From: Mesorhizobium sp. SCN 65-20
GTDB lineage: Bacteria; Pseudomonadota; Alphaproteobacteria; Rhizobiales; Rhizobiaceae
Length of the DNA: 64,000 nt
Assembly: GCA_001724355.1 (NCBI GenBank)
Contig: MEEF01000010.1
Coordinates: 62,001-126,000, forward strand
Reading direction: 5' to 3'
The position numbers were made by a program, and so were the translations under genes. Positions 31,337 to 42,240 of the stretch are shown here, piece after piece; the first letter of the stretch is position 1, and every line of letters begins with the position of its first letter. The notes beneath the pieces are model-generated. The model was not told where the DNA came from and did no database searches. It saw nothing but the letters and a program-made list of their open reading frames with translations.

Positions 31337-33094
31337 ATGAACATTTTCGCCGATTTCAACGAGCGGATCACCAAAGCCGTCGAAGCGCTTGAATTGACTC
31401 CGAAAGATGGCGGCGTGCTCGATTTGACGCGTATCGCCGTCGAGCCACCGCGAGACGCCAGCCATGGCGACCTCGCGACCAATGCGGCAATGGTGCTGGC
31501 CAAGCCCACCGGCCAGAACCCGCGCGCGCTGGCCGAACGGCTGGTGACGGAACTCGCCAAGGACACGGATGTCGAGAAGGCGGAAGTGGCCGGCCCAGGC
31601 TTCGTCAATCTGAAGCTCAAGGACGACTTCTGGCACAGGCACCTGACCGCGCTTCTCGCGAGCGGCACCGACTATGGCCGCTCCACCTTCGGCCAGAAGA
31701 AGCGCGTCAACGTCGAGTACGTCTCGGCCAATCCGACCGGTCCGATGCATGTCGGGCACTGCCGCGGCGCGGTGGTGGGCGACGCCCTCGCCAATATCCT
31801 CGGCTTCGCCGGCTACGACGTGACCAAGGAATACTACATCAACGACGCCGGCGTGCAGATCGACGTGCTCGGCAACTCGGTGATGCTGCGTTACCGCGAG
31901 GCGCTGGGAGATCACATCGGCGAGATTCCTGCCGGGCTCTACCCGGGCGATTATCTCGTCCCGGTCGGCCAGGCGCTGGCCAAGGAATTCGGCCGCAAGC
32001 TGCTGGAGATGCCGGAAGACGAGGCGCTCTCGCTCGTCAAGGACCGCACCATCGATGCGATGATGGACATGATCCGGGAGGACTTGGCGCTGCTCAACGT
32101 GCGGCACGAAGTGTTCTTCTCCGAACGCACGCTGCACGCCGACAACGCAAAGGCGATCCGCTCGGCGATCAACGACCTGACGCTCAAGGGCCACATCTAC
32201 AAGGGTACGCTGCCGCCGCCCAAGGGCGAGAAGCCGGAAGACTGGGAAGATCGCGAGCAGACCCTGTTCCGCTCGACCGAGGTCGGCGACGACATGGACC
32301 GGCCGCTGGTGAAGTCGGACGGCTCCTTCACCTATTTCGCCGCCGACGTCGCCTATCTCAAGGACAAGGTCGATCGCGGGTTCCAGGAACTGGTGTTCGT
32401 GCTCGGCGCCGACCATGGCGGCTACGTGAAGCGGCTCGAAGCCCTCGCCAAGGCTGTCGCCGGGGATGCGGTCAAGCTGGACGTCCTGCTTTGCCAGTTG
32501 GTGAAGCTGTTCCGCGACGGCGAGCCGGTGCGCATGTCCAAGCGGGCAGGGGAGTTCATCACCCTGCGCGAGGTGGTCGAGGAAGTCGGCCGCGATGCGA
32601 TCCGCTTCATGATGCTCTATCGCAAGAGCGACGCGCCGCTGGACTTCGACTTCGCCAAGGTCACCGAGCAGTCCAAGGACAACCCGGTGTTCTACGTGCA
32701 GTATGCCTCGGCACGCAGCCATTCGGTGTTCCGGCAGGCGAAGGAGCAGCTTGGCGACGTCGACCTCGCTCGCGGCAGCCTGGTCGCGCATGTCGAGCGG
32801 CTGACGGACGAGGGCGAGATCGCGCTGGTCAAGAAGCTCGCCGAGTATCCGCGCCTGATCGAGTCCGCCGCCCAGTCGATGGAGCCGCACAGGCTGGCCT
32901 TCTATCTTCATGATCTTGCCAGCACGTTCCATTCACATTGGAACCGTGGCACGGACAACCCAGACTTACGGTTTGTTAAGGTTAACGAGCCAGAATTGAC
33001 CTATGCCAGACTCGGGCTGGTGCAGGCTGTTTCGGACGTTTTGACGTCGGGCCTTGCGTTGATCGGAGCGGATGCCCCCACCGAAATGCGCTAG
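31337..33094 (+). CDS. argS: Arginyl-tRNA synthetase
   Basis: [30 protein letters not shown] signature. Confidence 0.95.
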   Translation: MNIFADFNERITKAVEALELTPKDGGVLDLTRIAVEPPRDASHGDLATNAAMVLAKPTGQNPRALAERLVTELAKDTDVEKAEVAGPGFVNLKLKDDFWHRHLTALLASGTDYGRSTFGQKKRVNVEYVSANPTGPMHVGHCRGAVVGDALANILGFAGYDVTKEYYINDAGVQIDVLGNSVMLRYREALGDHIGEIPAGLYPGDYLVPVGQALAKEFGRKLLEMPEDEALSLVKDRTIDAMMDMIREDLALLNVRHEVFFSERTLHADNAKAIRSAINDLTLKGHIYKGTLPPPKGEKPEDWEDREQTLFRSTEVGDDMDRPLVKSDGSFTYFAADVAYLKDKVDRGFQELVFVLGADHGGYVKRLEALAKAVAGDAVKLDVLLCQLVKLFRDGEPVRMSKRAGEFITLREVVEEVGRDAIRFMMLYRKSDAPLDFDFAKVTEQSKDNPVFYVQYASARSHSVFRQAKEQLGDVDLARGSLVAHVERLTDEGEIALVKKLAEYPRLIESAAQSMEPHRLAFYLHDLASTFHSHWNRGTDNPDLRFVKVNEPELTYARLGLVQAVSDVLTSGLALIGADAPTEMR

Positions 33095-33197
33095 GTTTGC
33101 TGGGATTTCCTGTCACCTTTTGCCCACATTGCGCTGGTAAGGGCCAACCTTACGCGACGTCCCCGGGCGTCCGAAAAGTGCGAGTTCGGGAAAAATA

Positions 33198-36100
33198 ATG
33201 GCAGACAGAACCCAGCTGAAGATCGCCGATAACAAGAACGATTTCGCCGAAGAAGATCCGTTCGCTGAACTGACGAGGATCATGGGCTTCGACCCTCGCC
33301 AGCCCGTTGTGCGCAACGACGCTGGCGCTGCTGGCGCGCGCGTGGAGCCTGCGCTGGACGATGACTTCGGCATCGATCTGGAAAAGGAACTGCTTGGCGA
33401 ATTGGCCGGCGACGATCATTCCGTCGCGCCTCAGTATGCCGAGCCCCAGGCCTATGTCGAAGCCGATGAGCCGGTAGCCTATGCCCAGGGTGGCTATGCG
33501 CCCGCCGACGAGCCCGTGGCGCCTGTGTTCGAGGACGAAGCTCGGTACGAGCAGTCGCGCGAGCCGCATTTCGATGCCGACACTGCCTTTGACGATGCGC
33601 TGGCCGCGTCGTTCGAGCAGGGGCTTGAGCTTGAAAACGAGCTGATCGCCGAGCCGGCATACGGAAACGAGCCGGAGGTGGATTTCGCCCCAGCTGCCGC
33701 GCACTACGAGCCAGCCGCGGAAGCTGGGCAGGCCTTCGACGACGCGTTGGATGCATCGTTCGAGCAACATTTCATGCTCGAAGACGAGTTGCTGCCTGCC
33801 GACGCCCAGGAAGCCCAGTTTGACGCGCCCGCCGCTTACCGCGAGCGGACCGAGGCGGAGCTGGACGCCGATTTCGACACCGCCATGGCGAATGTCGACA
33901 TGAACTTCGCTGCCCATGACAATGCGCAGTACGAGGCCGAGGTCGTCGCGGAAGAAGATCATCTGACGCTTGGCGACTATCAGCCGGCCGAGCCGGAGAT
34001 GGCATTCTCGGAGCAGGACCTGGTCGACGAGGCGCAGGAACCGGCGCCGGTTGCCCAGGCTGCAGACTATGACGAATTCGAGCGCTCCTTGCACAGCGCC
34101 CTTGCAGACGACGAGCCTGCATATGAGGCTGCCGATGCGGTCTATGAGGCCGTGGTTGAAGAGCCTGCCTATGAGCCCGTCGCTGTCGAGGAAGACAAGC
34201 CAGTAGTGGCGGCGCGCCAGGAGGACAGCCTCGAAGACGAACTCGCCGCGCTCCTCGGCACCATGAGCAGCCAGGTCAAGGCGCTGGTCAATCCGGCCGT
34301 CGTGCCGCTTCGGTCGGCCGCCGAGTCCGTCGTCACCGAGCCTGTCCACGCCAAGTCGCTTTGGGCTCCCGAACAACCCGTCGAGAACGTCGACGAGCCG
34401 GTTGCCGAGGCATACGCCTATGCGCCCGCCGCGACCTACGCCGATGAAGCGGCCGAGGTCGAGGAACCGCAGTTCGAGGTGCAAGCAGCTGCGCCGTCCT
34501 TCGACGAGACGACCTACGACGAGCCGGTGCTCGAGACCGAGCAGCACGACGAGGTCAGCTTCGACGACGACGCCTTCGACGCCGCGTTCGAGCAGAACCA
34601 AGAGCCGGTCGAAGAGATCGCGCCGGCGCCGGTCCAGCGCGCGCCCGAGCGCCCGCTTGCCGCATCGCGCTACGAACAGGCCCGCAGTTGGGGCCTTGGC
34701 ACTCCGGTTGCGCCCAAGGTCGCGCCGGAATCCGACTATGCCAGCTACAGGCCGGCAGCTTACGCCGCGCCGGCGGCTGCGGCAGTTGCGGCAGCCTATG
34801 TCTCGCACTCGGCGTCCCAGGCCTACGCGCCTGCCCCCGAGGTTTCGGTTCAGGCGCCGCAGGATGAGCCTGCGATCGACCTGCACGACGATCTCGAGGC
34901 GGAGCTCTTCGCGGCGGTGTCCGCGGCAGACGATGCGCCGGAGATCGAGACCGTGGACGTGCCTGAAAAGGCTGTCGCAATTGCGGACGACCTCGACATC
35001 CCCGAGCTTTCCTTCGAGGACGACACCCCGCCTGCCGCGGCCTTCGATGACCTGGAGAACGAGTTCTCCAGCCTGATGCACGAAATGAACGTTGCCGAGA
35101 CGGCTCCCGCCGCGGCGACGCCGAGCTATCAGTCGAATCCGTATTCAGCTGGCTTCGACCGGCAGGAGCTCCGCGAGGTCACGCCGGCCCAGCCGATCGA
35201 ATTCCCGGCTGCCGCCGCAGCCGGCGCGCTCGCTGCTGCCGGCGCTCTGGCCGGCCGTGATCGGCAGGCCGGTAACAGCAATGATGCGCTCGCCGGTTTC
35301 GATTTCGGCTCCGCTCAGGGTCGCGCAAGCTCTGCTGAGCAGGGGCCTGAGGACGATTTCGGCTACGATCCGGATTTCGACGAGGCGATGGAGTCTTCCG
35401 GCCTCGCCGGCACGCCGGTGGCCAAGCGTCCGGCTCGCCGCGGAATGATGATCGCAGCCGTCGTCGGCGCTGTGGCCGTGATCGGCGGCCTCGGCGCGCT
35501 GGCCTTCTCCTTCGGAGGCGGCGACGGAGCCGAGGCTCCGGTGATCGTGAAGGCCGATGACGGTCCGATGAAGGTTCGCCCCGAGAATCCGGGCGGAGCT
35601 GTCGTCCCCAATCAGGACAACAAGGTCTACGACCGCGTCGCTGGCGCTGCTCCGGGAGCCCCGACGCAGGAGAAGCTCGTCGCCAACACCGAAGAGCCAA
35701 TCGACGTCGTGGCCCAGGAGGCCGAGGCGCGCGCCAACGATAATCCCGCGTCGAGCGGGGATGACATGGCCGCGGCACCGGCTGCGAAGTCCGAGGACCG
35801 CGTCCAGCAGGCGATCGACAACGGCCAGCCGGACACCAGCGCGGAAACCGCCGCTGTCGCGCCGCGCAAGGTGCGCACCATGGTCGTTCGCCCGGACGGC
35901 ACTCTGGTTGCGCGCGAGGAGCCGGCTCCTGCGCCGCAGGTCGCCGCCGCCGAACCGTCCGATCCGGCCCCGCAGCGCGTAGCCAACCAGCCGGCCGAGG
36001 CCACCGGTACAGTGCCCGCCGCGAGCGCAACCGCTCCGGCCCTGGCGCCGGTGCCCGCCAAGCCGGCGGAGACGGCCAACACTCCGGCCAGCGCCCCGAT

Positions 36101-36446
36101 CGCACCGCAGCGTCCGTCCGAGCAGCCCGTCAACGTGGTCGGCGAGGTCAAACCGGACCAGGTGGCGGCAGTCGCTCCCGCGGCACCGGTCACTGCCGCC
36201 GCAGGTGGATGGGCGATGCAGATCGCGTCCCAGCCGAGCGAGGAGGCTGCCAAGTCGACCTACGCGGATCTGGTGAAGCGCTACGGCAGCGTGCTCAATG
36301 GCCGGGAAGTCAGCATCGTTAAGGCGGAAATCGCGGGCAAGGGCACCTTCTATCGCGTTCGCGTGCCGGCCGGCACCCGCAACGACGCGGTCGCGCTCTG
36401 CGAGAGCTATAAGGCCGCCGGCGGAAACTGCTTCGTCTCGAAGTAA
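33198..36446 (+). CDS. SPOR domain protein with a long acidic disordered region
   Basis: 1082 aa; TM GMMIAAVVGAVAVIGGLGALAFSFG; C-terminal SPOR GGWAMQIASQPSEEAAKSTYADLVKRYGSVL. Confidence 0.9.
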   Translation: MADRTQLKIADNKNDFAEEDPFAELTRIMGFDPRQPVVRNDAGAAGARVEPALDDDFGIDLEKELLGELAGDDHSVAPQYAEPQAYVEADEPVAYAQGGYAPADEPVAPVFEDEARYEQSREPHFDADTAFDDALAASFEQGLELENELIAEPAYGNEPEVDFAPAAAHYEPAAEAGQAFDDALDASFEQHFMLEDELLPADAQEAQFDAPAAYRERTEAELDADFDTAMANVDMNFAAHDNAQYEAEVVAEEDHLTLGDYQPAEPEMAFSEQDLVDEAQEPAPVAQAADYDEFERSLHSALADDEPAYEAADAVYEAVVEEPAYEPVAVEEDKPVVAARQEDSLEDELAALLGTMSSQVKALVNPAVVPLRSAAESVVTEPVHAKSLWAPEQPVENVDEPVAEAYAYAPAATYADEAAEVEEPQFEVQAAAPSFDETTYDEPVLETEQHDEVSFDDDAFDAAFEQNQEPVEEIAPAPVQRAPERPLAASRYEQARSWGLGTPVAPKVAPESDYASYRPAAYAAPAAAAVAAAYVSHSASQAYAPAPEVSVQAPQDEPAIDLHDDLEAELFAAVSAADDAPEIETVDVPEKAVAIADDLDIPELSFEDDTPPAAAFDDLENEFSSLMHEMNVAETAPAAATPSYQSNPYSAGFDRQELREVTPAQPIEFPAAAAAGALAAAGALAGRDRQAGNSNDALAGFDFGSAQGRASSAEQGPEDDFGYDPDFDEAMESSGLAGTPVAKRPARRGMMIAAVVGAVAVIGGLGALAFSFGGGDGAEAPVIVKADDGPMKVRPENPGGAVVPNQDNKVYDRVAGAAPGAPTQEKLVANTEEPIDVVAQEAEARANDNPASSGDDMAAAPAAKSEDRVQQAIDNGQPDTSAETAAVAPRKVRTMVVRPDGTLVAREEPAPAPQVAAAEPSDPAPQRVANQPAEATGTVPAASATAPALAPVPAKPAETANTPASAPIAPQRPSEQPVNVVGEVKPDQVAAVAPAAPVTAAAGGWAMQIASQPSEEAAKSTYADLVKRYGSVLNGREVSIVKAEIAGKGTFYRVRVPAGTRNDAVALCESYKAAGGNCFVSK

Positions 36447-36471
36447 TCGACGCAAGGCGCATTGCAATCTG

Positions 36472-36504
36472 ACGGCGCGGCTCTGCCGCGCCGTTTTCGT
36501 TTTT
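36472..36504 (+). terminator. Rho-independent terminator
   Basis: ACGGCGCGGC-TCT-GCCGCGCCGT then TTTCGTTTTT. Confidence 0.85.
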
Positions 36505-36556
36505 CCGGGCTTCGGGCCGATTCTATCGGTCTCAAAAAGGCGCTAAGCTTGACGTC

Positions 36557-37576
36557 ATGACCGAATCAAAATCGATGATCCTTGGCTGCGCAGGCCTTTC
36601 GCTCACCCCTGAAGAAGTCGCGCTGTACCGGCGCGAGCGGCCCTGGGGCTTCATCCTCTTTGCCCGTAACGTCAAGGAGCCGGAGCAGATCCGCGATCTC
36701 GTAGCCGCGATGCGCGAGACGGTCGGGCGGCCGGAGGCGCCCGTCTTCATCGACCAGGAGGGCGGGCGGGTACAACGCCTGCGTCCGCCGTTGGCTCCGA
36801 ACTATCCCGCCGGCGGTGCGCTTGGCGCACTCTACCAGAGCGACCGCGATGCCGGTCTGAGGGCGGCCTGGCTACATGCGCGCCTGCATGCCTTCGACCT
36901 TCGCCGCTACGGCATCACCGCCGACTGCCTGCCGGTTCTCGACGTGCCGGTGGAAGGTGCGAGCGACGTGATCGGCGCGCGTGCCTATGGCCGCGACCCG
37001 CAGGTGGTCACAGCGCTCGGTCGCGCGGCGGCGGAGGGGCTGCTGGCTGGCGGCTTGCTGCCGGTCATGAAGCACATTCCCGGGCATGGCCGCGCCACCG
37101 CCGACACGCATTTCGAGCTGCCGACGGTGCACACACCGCTCGACGAACTGCGTGCCCACGACTTCGCCCCGTTCAAGGCACTCAATCACCTGCCGGTCGC
37201 AATGACTGCACATGTGATCTTCAGTGCCGTTGACCCTGATGCGCCCGCGACGACCTCGCGCAGGGTGATCGAGGAGATCGTGCGCGGCGAGATCGGGTTC
37301 GACGGGCTCTTGGTCAGCGACGACATCTCGATGAAGGCACTTTCTGGGGATTTCCCGTCAAAGTCGGCCGCGATCCTTGCGGCGGGCGTCGATCTCGTCC
37401 TTCACTGCAACGGGGTGATGGAAGAGATGGAAGGCATTGCATCGCGTGCCATTCCGCTGGCGGGCAGGTCGCTGGAACGCGCCGAAAAGGCGCTCAAGGC
37501 GATCTCTGTGGGCGATGGCCGCGACGAAGCGCAGGTCAGGGCTGAATTCGGACAATTTTTCGAGGCAGTTGCATAG
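36557..37576 (+). CDS. nagZ: Beta-N-acetylhexosaminidase (GH3)
   Basis: PVMKHIPGHGRATADTHFELP; VSDDISMKALSG. Confidence 0.93.
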   Translation: MTESKSMILGCAGLSLTPEEVALYRRERPWGFILFARNVKEPEQIRDLVAAMRETVGRPEAPVFIDQEGGRVQRLRPPLAPNYPAGGALGALYQSDRDAGLRAAWLHARLHAFDLRRYGITADCLPVLDVPVEGASDVIGARAYGRDPQVVTALGRAAAEGLLAGGLLPVMKHIPGHGRATADTHFELPTVHTPLDELRAHDFAPFKALNHLPVAMTAHVIFSAVDPDAPATTSRRVIEEIVRGEIGFDGLLVSDDISMKALSGDFPSKSAAILAAGVDLVLHCNGVMEEMEGIASRAIPLAGRSLERAEKALKAISVGDGRDEAQVRAEFGQFFEAVA

Positions 37577-37600
37577 CCTCTCAAAGAGAAGGCGCGGAAC

Positions 37601-38443
37601 TTGGCGGAAGCATTGGAAAGCAAGGCTGCAAAGCCCGCACCGATGGACCGCCTGTGGGCGGATGACGCCGACGACCGCACGTCGGACGACCCCGCGCTGG
37701 TCGTTGACGTCGCCGGCTTCGAAGGGCCGCTCGACCTGCTGCTTCATCTTGCACGCAGCCAGAAGGTCGACCTGTCGCGCATTTCCATCGTTGCGCTGGT
37801 GGAACAGTATCTGGAATTTGTGTCCAGGGCCCGGGCACTGCGCCTGGAACTCGCCGCCGACTATCTGGTCATGGCGGCATGGCTTGCCTTCCTCAAGTCG
37901 AAGCTGCTCATTCCCAAGCAGCCGGGCGAGGAGGGCGAGAGCGGCGAGGAACTCGCCGCAGTGCTTCAATTCCGTCTGAAGCGGCTCGAGGCGATGCGGG
38001 ACGCTGCCGCCCGGCTGGTCAACCGCAACCGGCTCGGCAGGGACGTTTTTGCGCGCGGTGCGCCTGAGATGGTCATCATCGACAAGCGCAACGAGTATTC
38101 GGCGTCGCTCTACGACCTGCTTAGCGCCTATGCCGGCCAGCGCCAGCGCCAGGCGATCACCAATGTGCAGATCGCCAAGCGCGGCGTCTGGTCGCTCAAG
38201 CAGGCGCGCGAGATCCTGACCCGTCTCATCGGCCAGTTTAACGACTGGACCTCGCTCGATCATTTCCTGATCCGCTATACAACGAGCCCTGAGCAGCGGT
38301 CGACCGTGATCGCCAGTTCCTTTGCCGCGAGCCTGGAAATGGTGCGTGAGGGGCATGTCGAGATCAGGCAGCACGAACCGTTTGCGCCGATCTATCTGCG
38401 CGACCGCCAGCACGCCGCCCGGCAGACCGAAGGCACGTCATGA
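37601..38443 (+). CDS. scpA: Segregation and condensation protein A
   Basis: FEGPLDLLLHLARSQKVDLSRISIVALVEQYL. Confidence 0.93.
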   Translation: MAEALESKAAKPAPMDRLWADDADDRTSDDPALVVDVAGFEGPLDLLLHLARSQKVDLSRISIVALVEQYLEFVSRARALRLELAADYLVMAAWLAFLKSKLLIPKQPGEEGESGEELAAVLQFRLKRLEAMRDAAARLVNRNRLGRDVFARGAPEMVIIDKRNEYSASLYDLLSAYAGQRQRQAITNVQIAKRGVWSLKQAREILTRLIGQFNDWTSLDHFLIRYTTSPEQRSTVIASSFAASLEMVREGHVEIRQHEPFAPIYLRDRQHAARQTEGTS

Positions 38444-39174
38444 GCGAAGGATCGAACGTCGTTCCCTTCTCTGTCGAGGACGAGGACGGCGAGACCGTCA
38501 AGGTAAACCCGGCCGCCCGGCTGCTTCTGGCCGAGGCCGCGCGCATGGCGGAAGCGATCGTCTTTGCCAGCGCCGATCCGGTCAGCGAGCGCCAACTCGC
38601 CCAGCGCCTGCCCGAGGGGGTGGACGTTCCGGCGGCAATGGCCGAGTTGCAGCGGCTCTACGAACGGCGCGGCGTGAACCTCGTGAGGGTAGGGGACGCC
38701 TGGGCGTTCCGCACGGCCGGCGACCTCGCCTTCCTGATGAGCCGAGATACTGTGCAGCAGAAGAAGCTGTCGCGCGCGGCACTCGAGGTGCTGTCTGTAA
38801 TTGCCTACCACCAGCCGGTGACCCGTGCCGAGATCGAGGACATCCGCGGCGTGGAGACGTCGAAGGGCACGCTCGACACGCTCATGGAAACCGAGTGGGT
38901 GCGCATGCGCGGCCGTCGCAAGTCGCCGGGCCGGCCCGTGACCTACGGAACGACCGACAAGTTCCTCGACCATTTCGGCCTCGAGGAAATTCGCGACCTG
39001 CCCGGCATCGAAGAACTGAAGGGGGCAGGGCTGCTGTCGTCGCGCATGCCTCCGGGCTTCTCCGTGCCTGTTCCGCCGTCCGATCCGGACCTGCTCGCTG
39101 AGGACGAGGATCCGCTGACGGACATCGACCTCGAGGAGCTTGGCCTGTTGACACCCAAGGCCACAGATGATTGA
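38440..39174 (+). CDS. scpB: Segregation and condensation protein B
   Basis: LSRAALEVLSVIAYHQPVTRAEIEDIRGV; ATGA overlap with scpA. Confidence 0.93.
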   Translation: MSEGSNVVPFSVEDEDGETVKVNPAARLLLAEAARMAEAIVFASADPVSERQLAQRLPEGVDVPAAMAELQRLYERRGVNLVRVGDAWAFRTAGDLAFLMSRDTVQQKKLSRAALEVLSVIAYHQPVTRAEIEDIRGVETSKGTLDTLMETEWVRMRGRRKSPGRPVTYGTTDKFLDHFGLEEIRDLPGIEELKGAGLLSSRMPPGFSVPVPPSDPDLLAEDEDPLTDIDLEELGLLTPKATDD

Positions 39175-39213
39175 CCGGCGCCGGTGAGGAACCGGCCCCC
39201 GGAGGTCCATCCC

Positions 39214-40317
39214 GTGAAGACCAACCAAGCCCAGACGGCAGCCCGCGTCACGGCGGGCGTGACTTTTGCCGCCCGCCTCGCCTTCGAGAACATCCGCCAT
39301 TCCTTCGCCAACGGTGCGGAGACGCTGCGCGACGTCAGTCTGGCGGCCGAGCCGGGCGAAGTGTTGTGCCTGCTTGGTCCGTCCGGCTCGGGCAAGACGA
39401 CCCTCCTTCGGATTGCCGCCGGCATCGAGCCGCAGAAATCCGGAAGCGTCCTGCTCAACGGCAAGGAGATCGCCGGTCCTTCGGTGTTCCTGCCGCCCGA
39501 ACAGCGCTCCATCGGACTTGTCTTCCAGGATTTCGCGCTGTTTCCGCATCTGACGATCCTGGACAATGTGCGCTTCGGCCTGACTGCGCTGTCGCGCGAG
39601 GAGGGGCGGCGCGAGGCGCTGATCGCCCTGTCGCGGGTCGGGCTGGAACACTACGCCGACAACTACCCGCATTCGCTCTCGGGCGGCGAGCAGCAGCGCG
39701 TCGCGCTTGCCCGAGCACTGGCGCCCCGGCCAGCCGTTCTGCTGATGGACGAGCCGTTCTCCGGCCTTGATTCGCGCCTCAAGGATTCGGTGCGCGCCGA
39801 AACGCTGGCCATCCTGCGCGAGAGCCGCGCCACGGCAATCGTCGTGACGCACGATGCCGAGGAGGCCATGCGCATGGGCGACCGGATCGCACTCCTGAAG
39901 GATGGCAGGCTGGTGCAGACGGGCAGGGCGGAGGATCTCTATCTTCGCCCCGCGAACCTGTTCGTCGCCGGGTTCTTCTCGGAACTCAACGTCTTTTCGG
40001 CCAGGGTTTCTGACGGCTATGCCGATACGCCGGTCGGTCAGGTGGAAACCGATCTGGCCGACGGTACGGACGTGTCGGTGGCGGTGAGACTCAATGGCAT
40101 GGATGTCAGCGAAACGACCGGGGAAACGCAGGCCCGCATCATATCGCGGCGCTATCTCGGAGTGGTCGAATTGCTCGAACTGGCGGTGCCGGGCGCCGAG
40201 ACGCCGGTCCGGGCGAGAATTAGGTGCGGCGCTTTGTCCAATAAATCCCGGGATATATGGCTGACGCTGCGGAAGGCGGACGTTCTAGTGTTTGAAACCG
40301 GCGGCGAAAAAGCCTAG
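39214..40317 (+). CDS. ABC transporter ATP-binding protein (FbpC/PotA-like), no cognate permease nearby
   Basis: [21 protein letters not shown] Walker [19 protein letters not shown] signature; GTG start after GGAGG. Confidence 0.9.
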   Translation: MKTNQAQTAARVTAGVTFAARLAFENIRHSFANGAETLRDVSLAAEPGEVLCLLGPSGSGKTTLLRIAAGIEPQKSGSVLLNGKEIAGPSVFLPPEQRSIGLVFQDFALFPHLTILDNVRFGLTALSREEGRREALIALSRVGLEHYADNYPHSLSGGEQQRVALARALAPRPAVLLMDEPFSGLDSRLKDSVRAETLAILRESRATAIVVTHDAEEAMRMGDRIALLKDGRLVQTGRAEDLYLRPANLFVAGFFSELNVFSARVSDGYADTPVGQVETDLADGTDVSVAVRLNGMDVSETTGETQARIISRRYLGVVELLELAVPGAETPVRARIRCGALSNKSRDIWLTLRKADVLVFETGGEKA

Positions 40318-40352
40318 ATCATTCCCCAGGAAACACTTCGAGAGAGACTTCA

Positions 40353-40571
40353 ATGGGTTCCTTTTCAATCTGGCACTGGCTGATCGTGCTGGTCGTCGTG
40401 CTGCTGCTCTTCGGCCGCGGCAAGATCCCCGAACTCATGGGCGACATGGCCAAGGGCATCAAGAGCTTCAAGAAGGGCATGTCGGAAGACGACGCCGACG
40501 ACACCAAGACCGTCGAGCACCGCTCCGACGAGACCGTGAACTCGGCCAAGGAAAAGGCCAGCAAGAGCTGA
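40353..40571 (+). CDS. tatA: Sec-independent translocase TatA
   Basis: [42 protein letters not shown]. Confidence 0.95.
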   Translation: MGSFSIWHWLIVLVVVLLLFGRGKIPELMGDMAKGIKSFKKGMSEDDADDTKTVEHRSDETVNSAKEKASKS

Positions 40572-40603
40572 GCCCGATCCTCCGTTAGCCGGACCGCATC
40601 GCC

Positions 40604-41299
40604 ATGTTTGAAATCGGCTGGACCGAAATGCTGGTGATCGCGATCGTCATGATCGTGGTCGTCGGGCCGAAGGATTTGCCACGCATGCTCCGCACCATGG
40701 GGCGCATGACGGCCAAGGCCCGTTCCATGGCTGGCGATTTCCAGCGCCAGTTCAACGAGGCGCTGAAGGAAGCAGAGCTCGACGACCTCAAGAAGTCGGT
40801 CGACGAGCTCAAGGGGCTCAACCCCGCGAACGAGATACGCAAGCAGCTCAATCCGTTCGAAAAGGCTGCGGCCGACATTCGCAGCGGATTCGATTCGGCG
40901 ATGAAGCCGACCCCGGCGGAAGTCGCCGAGGCTGCGGCTGCAGACGCGGCACCCCAGGCTGCCGAACCGCTGAAGACCGGCGCAACCGCAATGCCCGGTG
41001 TTGCCGGACCTGACGCGATGCCGGCGCCACCGATATTCCCGGCTGCGGAAGCAAGGTCGACACCGGCGCCGGCAGCCGCGGTATCCACCGAGCCTGTCAA
41101 GGTGGAGGCGGTGAAGGCGAAGGGTGAGCCGGCAAAGAAGGCGGCCGCTAAGGCCAAGACAGTAGCGAAGCCAGCTAAGGCGGCCACGGCGAGTGCCAAG
41201 GCGCCTGCCAAGGTTACTGCTGCGAAGGCGCCGACCACGGAAAAGGTGGCTTCCGGGAAGCCCGCCGCAAGCAAGACGAAATCAGGAAAAGCCTCGTGA
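40604..41299 (+). CDS. tatB: Sec-independent translocase TatB
   Basis: MFEIGWTEMLVIAIVMIVVVGPKDLPRMLRTMG; Lys/Ala-rich tail. Confidence 0.94.
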   Translation: MFEIGWTEMLVIAIVMIVVVGPKDLPRMLRTMGRMTAKARSMAGDFQRQFNEALKEAELDDLKKSVDELKGLNPANEIRKQLNPFEKAAADIRSGFDSAMKPTPAEVAEAAAADAAPQAAEPLKTGATAMPGVAGPDAMPAPPIFPAAEARSTPAPAAAVSTEPVKVEAVKAKGEPAKKAAAKAKTVAKPAKAATASAKAPAKVTAAKAPTTEKVASGKPAASKTKSGKAS

Positions 41300-42183
41300 G
41301 CGCCGAAGACGACGAGATCGACAAGTCATCGGCACCGCTGATCGAACATCTGATCGAGCTGCGGACGCGGCTGATGTGGTCCATCGGCGGCTTCTTCGTC
41401 GCCTTCCTCGTCTGTTTCTTCTTCGCCAAGCAGCTCTTCAACTTGCTGGTCATCCCCTTCAAGTGGGCGACGCAGTGGGCCGGGCTCGATCCGCAGAAGG
41501 TCGAGCTGATCTACACCGCGCCGCAGGAATTCTTCTTCACGCAGATCAAGCTCGCCATGTTCGGCGGCCTGGTCATCGCGTTTCCGCTGATCGCCTCGCA
41601 GATTTACAAATTCGTGGCGCCGGGCCTGTACAAGAACGAGCGGTCTGCTTTCCTGCCGTTCCTGATCGCCTCGCCGGTCCTGTTCCTGATGGGCGGCGCG
41701 CTCGTCTATTTCTTCTTCACGCCCATGGTGATGTGGTTCTTCCTCGCCATGCAGCAGAGCGGCGGTAATGGCGAAGTCCAGATCTCGCTGCTGCCCAAGG
41801 TGTCGGAGTATCTCAGCCTCATCATGACGCTGATCTTCTCCTTCGGCCTGGTGTTCCAGTTGCCCGTCGTCACGACGCTGATGGCACGCGTGGGCATGGT
41901 CACCTCCCAGGGGCTGGCGGACAAGCGCAAGTGGGCGATCGTCATCGCCTTCGTGGTCGCCGCGGTTCTCACCCCGCCGGATCCGGTCAGCCAGATCGGC
42001 CTTGCCCTTCCCACGATCCTTCTTTACGAGATTTCCATCTGGACCGCCCGGATGATCGAAAGGAAACGCGAGCAGGAGAAGCTGGCGAGCGAGAAGCAGG
42101 ATGCCGAAGACGGCAACGCCCAGCAATCGCAGGCAGCATCGACCCCGCTCGAAGGCACAGGCAGCGGCACGAACGCCGGCTGA
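41296..42183 (+). CDS. tatC: Sec-independent translocase TatC
   Basis: PLIEHLIELRTRLMWSIGGF; FVVAAVLTPPDPVSQIGLALP. Confidence 0.95.
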   Translation: MSAEDDEIDKSSAPLIEHLIELRTRLMWSIGGFFVAFLVCFFFAKQLFNLLVIPFKWATQWAGLDPQKVELIYTAPQEFFFTQIKLAMFGGLVIAFPLIASQIYKFVAPGLYKNERSAFLPFLIASPVLFLMGGALVYFFFTPMVMWFFLAMQQSGGNGEVQISLLPKVSEYLSLIMTLIFSFGLVFQLPVVTTLMARVGMVTSQGLADKRKWAIVIAFVVAAVLTPPDPVSQIGLALPTILLYEISIWTARMIERKREQEKLASEKQDAEDGNAQQSQAASTPLEGTGSGTNAG

Positions 42184-42240
42184 CAGCCCGATCCGCCGTC
42201 GCGGTCGTTTTCGACAACTGCCGCGACCGGAACCTTTTAA

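Noticed and set aside
33150-36467. Minus-strand ORFs of 643 and 440 aa opposite the SPOR gene
   Set aside because: Shadow ORFs produced by codon bias; plus strand has recognisable TM and SPOR domains.
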